Below are positions 62,240 to 64,000 of a stretch of DNA of 64,000 nucleotides, one piece after another; within the stretch, counting starts at the first letter, position 1; every line of letters starts with the position of its first letter. Both the position numbers and the translations under genes were made by a program. The notes beneath the pieces are model-generated. The model did not search any database, had not been told where the DNA came from, and was given only the letters and a program-made list of their open reading frames with translations. The DNA is from Paractinoplanes brasiliensis. Lineage in GTDB: Bacteria; Actinomycetota; Actinomycetes; Mycobacteriales; Micromonosporaceae. The stretch spans positions 2,110,001 to 2,174,000 of the forward strand of contig NZ_SNWR01000001.1 of assembly GCF_004362215.1 (NCBI RefSeq). The letters are read 5' to 3'.

Positions 62240-63709
62240 ATGCCGGAAGACGCGTCGCCGAACGGCGATGCTCCTGGACCGGGCCTGGTCGGGCCGTGGT
62301 CGAGGGTATCGGAGATGCAGGCCAAGCTTCACCGTTGGGCGGTGGCCGATCCTGGCCGCCGGTTCGATGACTTGTTCAACTTCGTGTACGACCCGGCGAC
62401 GCTGATCGTGGCGTTCAGCCGGGTCGCGGGAAACCAAGGCGCGCGCACGCCCGGGGTGGACGGCTGGACCGTGGCCGACATCGAGGAGATCGTGGGCGTG
62501 CCCGGATTCCTGGACGACCTGCGAGCCGCCGTCAAGGACGGCTCGTTCCGGCCACTGCCGGTGCGGGAACGCAAGATCCCGAAACCTGGCGGGTCGGGCA
62601 AGGTTCGCAAGCTCGGGATACCGACGGTCGCGGACCGGGTCGTTCAGGCGGCGCTGAAGCTGGTACTGGAACCGATCTTTGAGGCCGACTTCTTACCGGT
62701 CTCCTATGGGTTCCGGCCCAAGCGGCGTGCTCATGACGCGATCGCTGAGATTCATCACTTCGGCACCCGTGGTTACCGCTGGGTGCTGGACGCTGATATC
62801 GAGGCGTGTTTCGATTCGATCTCGCACACGGCCCTGCTGGACCGGGTGCGGGCGAGGGTCAAGGACAAACGCGTCCTGGCGCTGGTCAAGGCGTTCCTCA
62901 AGGCCGGGGTCCTCACCGAGTTGGGTGAGCGGCGGGACACCACGACCGGCACACCGCAAGGCGGCATCCTCTCGCCGTTGCTGGCTAACATCGCTTTGTC
63001 CGCGCTCGATGAGCACGTGATGCAGCCATGGCAGCCAGGCGGGCCGATGTCGACCGCGGGCAAACGCGGCTACCGACGCTCCAAGGGACGGCCGACGTGG
63101 CGGATTGTTCGTTACGCCGACGACTTCGTGATCTTGGTGCACGGGACGCGTGAGCACACCGAAGCGCTACGCCAAGACGTCGCTACTGTGCTGGCACCGC
63201 TGGGTTTACGCCTCTCGGAGGCCAAGACCCAGATAGTGCACATGGGCGACGGGTTCGACTTCCTCGGCTTCCGCATCCGGTGGAAACGCAAGAGGGGTAC
63301 GAACAAGTGGTACGTCTACACCTTCATCGCGGCCCGGCCGTTGTTCACGGTGAAGGCGAAGATCCGTGCCCTGACACACAAGACATCGCAGTGGAGCCTC
63401 GCATCAGTGCTGACCAAACTCGGACAGCTCATGCGCGGCTGGGCCAACTACTTCAAACACGCCGTGGCGAAATGGACCTTCAGCAAACTGGACGCCTTCA
63501 CCTGGTGGAGACTCGCCCACATGCTACGGGCCCGGCACGGCTGGAACTGGGGTCAACTCCGCCGTCACCTACGCGGCCCTGACGGGCGGTGGCGGATCGC
63601 GGCGGACGGGGTCGAGTACTACCGGATCTCCTTGAGTGTGGCGGTCTCTCGTTACACCTACCGGGGCAACAAGATCCCAACCCCATGGCCCACCACGAAT
63701 CCCGCCTGA
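62240..63709 (+). CDS. ltrA: Group II intron reverse transcriptase/maturase
   Basis: A 489-residue intron-encoded protein. RT blocks in order: FRPLPVRERKIPKPGGSGKVR and LGIPTVADRVVQAALKLVLEP (RT1-2), YGFRPKRRAHDAI, WVLDADIEACFDSISH (RT3), GTPQGGILSPLLANIALSALD (RT4), IVRYADDFVILVHG (RT5, catalytic YADD), LRLSEAKTQIVHMGDGFDFLGF (RT6-7). The maturase/X domain follows (about 380-450, WANYFKHAVAKW, the usual Y-F motif). No HNH endonuclease domain follows, so mobility would rely on other priming. ATG 62240 is preceded by GGGAAGGA. Confidence 0.96.
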   Translation: MPEDASPNGDAPGPGLVGPWSRVSEMQAKLHRWAVADPGRRFDDLFNFVYDPATLIVAFSRVAGNQGARTPGVDGWTVADIEEIVGVPGFLDDLRAAVKDGSFRPLPVRERKIPKPGGSGKVRKLGIPTVADRVVQAALKLVLEPIFEADFLPVSYGFRPKRRAHDAIAEIHHFGTRGYRWVLDADIEACFDSISHTALLDRVRARVKDKRVLALVKAFLKAGVLTELGERRDTTTGTPQGGILSPLLANIALSALDEHVMQPWQPGGPMSTAGKRGYRRSKGRPTWRIVRYADDFVILVHGTREHTEALRQDVATVLAPLGLRLSEAKTQIVHMGDGFDFLGFRIRWKRKRGTNKWYVYTFIAARPLFTVKAKIRALTHKTSQWSLASVLTKLGQLMRGWANYFKHAVAKWTFSKLDAFTWWRLAHMLRARHGWNWGQLRRHLRGPDGRWRIAADGVEYYRISLSVAVSRYTYRGNKIPTPWPTTNPA

Positions 63710-63725
63710 CGGCAGCAACCGTGGA

Positions 63726-63759
63726 GAGCCCGTTGCCGAGAGATCGGCACGGCGGGTTC
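63726..63759 (+). ncRNA. Group II intron domain V
   Basis: The 34-nt helix opens GAGCCCGTTGCCG, has a GAGA tetraloop and returns CGGCACGGCGGGTTC. It carries the catalytic AGC triad in the 5' strand and the two-base bulge on the 3' strand. It starts 16 bp after the reverse transcriptase stop and is followed by domain VI to the 3' splice site at 63822. Confidence 0.88.
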
Positions 63760-63822
63760 GGCGAGCGGTCCGGGGAAACGGACCGGTGGCAACACCGGAA
63801 CCGCGCCCCGGGCCGACTCAAC

Positions 63823-64000
63823 AGGCGGATGGGAGGCTGACCACTGTAGCGGGCCATGCGGTCGAACTGATCGGACAGCCAATCCGGTTCGATCCAGGCC
63901 CCATTGGCACGAGTAAAGACCCGTCCGCTCTCGACCCACGCCGCGCCGGCCGCAAGCCGCGCCTTCTGCTGCCGAAGGCGGTGACGCCGCAGGACGGAGA
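63823..64000 (-). pseudogene. int: Middle segment of the same integrase gene, continuing beyond the window
   Basis: The minus strand encodes 58 residues ending QPPIR plus two bases of a Leu codon completed across the intron at 61646. Recognisable integrase text is LRRHRLRQQKARLAAGA, SGRVFTRANGAWIEPDWLSD and FDRMARYSGQPPIR, the region just before box II in actinobacterial phage/ICE integrases. No stop codon occurs. The N-terminal half of the gene lies right of the window edge. Confidence 0.85.

Larger units (their letters stand above)
61647..63822 (+). mobile_element. Complete group II intron inserted antisense into the integrase gene
   Basis: The 2176-bp element begins with the canonical 5' GTGCG (61647-61651) and ends with AC (63821-63822), matching the 3' AY rule. 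It contains a 593-bp structured 5' region, one reverse transcriptase ORF (62240-63709), and a recognisable domain V (63726-63759). Removing exactly these bases joins 61646 to 63823 and restores the integrase codons for PPIRLHDLRH, splitting a single Leu codon. This fixes the boundaries at base resolution. The intron is on the plus strand, opposite to int. A plausible branch adenosine is 63816. Confidence 0.9.

Noticed and set aside
61591..62325. 244-codon minus-strand frame within the 5' part of the group II intron
   Set aside because: It lies in the structured RNA region of the intron and has no protein features; part of it crosses the intron boundary.

Overview
The window is GC-rich DNA with many GTG/TTG starts, overlapping stop/start codons and paired clpP genes. 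It comes from a high-GC actinomycete, most likely a Micromonosporaceae member (Actinoplanes/Micromonospora-like); that assignment is inference. Part of the gene order matches the mycobacterial block clpX-clpP2-clpP1-tig ... rpiB ... pepN-DUF5130-HNH-glbO ... thioesterase-ettA ... ssb, recalled from memory of M. tuberculosis Rv2457c-Rv2478c, so much of it is old chromosomal core with accessory DNA dropped in.

Layout. 1-590: non-coding degenerate tandem repeats. 0.6-3.2 kb: nitrilase-family hydrolase, a DUF2867-like protein, an NTF2-fold protein and a PadR regulator. 3.3-7.6 kb: clpX, clpP2, clpP1 and tig on the minus strand, with a strong tig terminator and a ClgR-type operator before clpP1. 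7.65-7.93 kb: divergent tRNA-Pro(TGG) and tRNA-Gly(TCC). 8-9.2 kb: MarR regulator and MBL-fold hydrolase. 9.9-15.7 kb: a GntR regulator divergent from an operon of allophanate hydrolase, two isochorismatase-like cysteine hydrolases, an NCS2-type permease and an AtzH-like protein, read here as a triuret/biuret nitrogen-scavenging pathway. 15.7-19 kb: SDR, membrane protein, Eis-type acetyltransferase. 19-31.5 kb: rpiB, esterase, DUF1015, pepN, Uma2, DUF5130, a CtaJ-like small protein, a secreted Ig-like protein with a class F sortase, HNH nuclease, MscS channel, MFS exporter, truncated haemoglobin O. 31.5-38.9 kb: secreted delta-60-repeat protein, YbjN protein, thioesterase, ettA, otsA, VOC protein. 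38.9-56.3 kb: cobalamin/sirohaem genes (cysG/cobA, cobT, cobC, cobB-like, cobD) interspersed with a bifunctional PBP, SURF1, ATP-dependent DNA ligase, FAD monooxygenase, M20 peptidase, M48 protease and a P-loop kinase. 57-61.2 kb: ssb, alpha/beta hydrolase and a STAND/TPR regulator. 61.3-64 kb: tRNA-Arg(TCT), then the edge of an integrated element. Its tyrosine integrase reads into the tRNA and is split by a complete group II intron inserted antisense (61647-63822); removing the intron in silico restores the integrase frame exactly.

Most notable: (i) the predicted complete triuret to ammonia/CO2 operon including an AtzH-like carboxybiuret decarboxylase candidate; (ii) the base-exact group II intron in an integrase at a tRNA; (iii) a CobB-like protein whose amidotransferase domain lacks the nucleophilic cysteine; (iv) a class F sortase with Ser where Arg is expected; (v) a recurring habit of in-frame minisatellites (SURF1, CobT, ligase, SSB, DUF2867-like protein, PBP tail).
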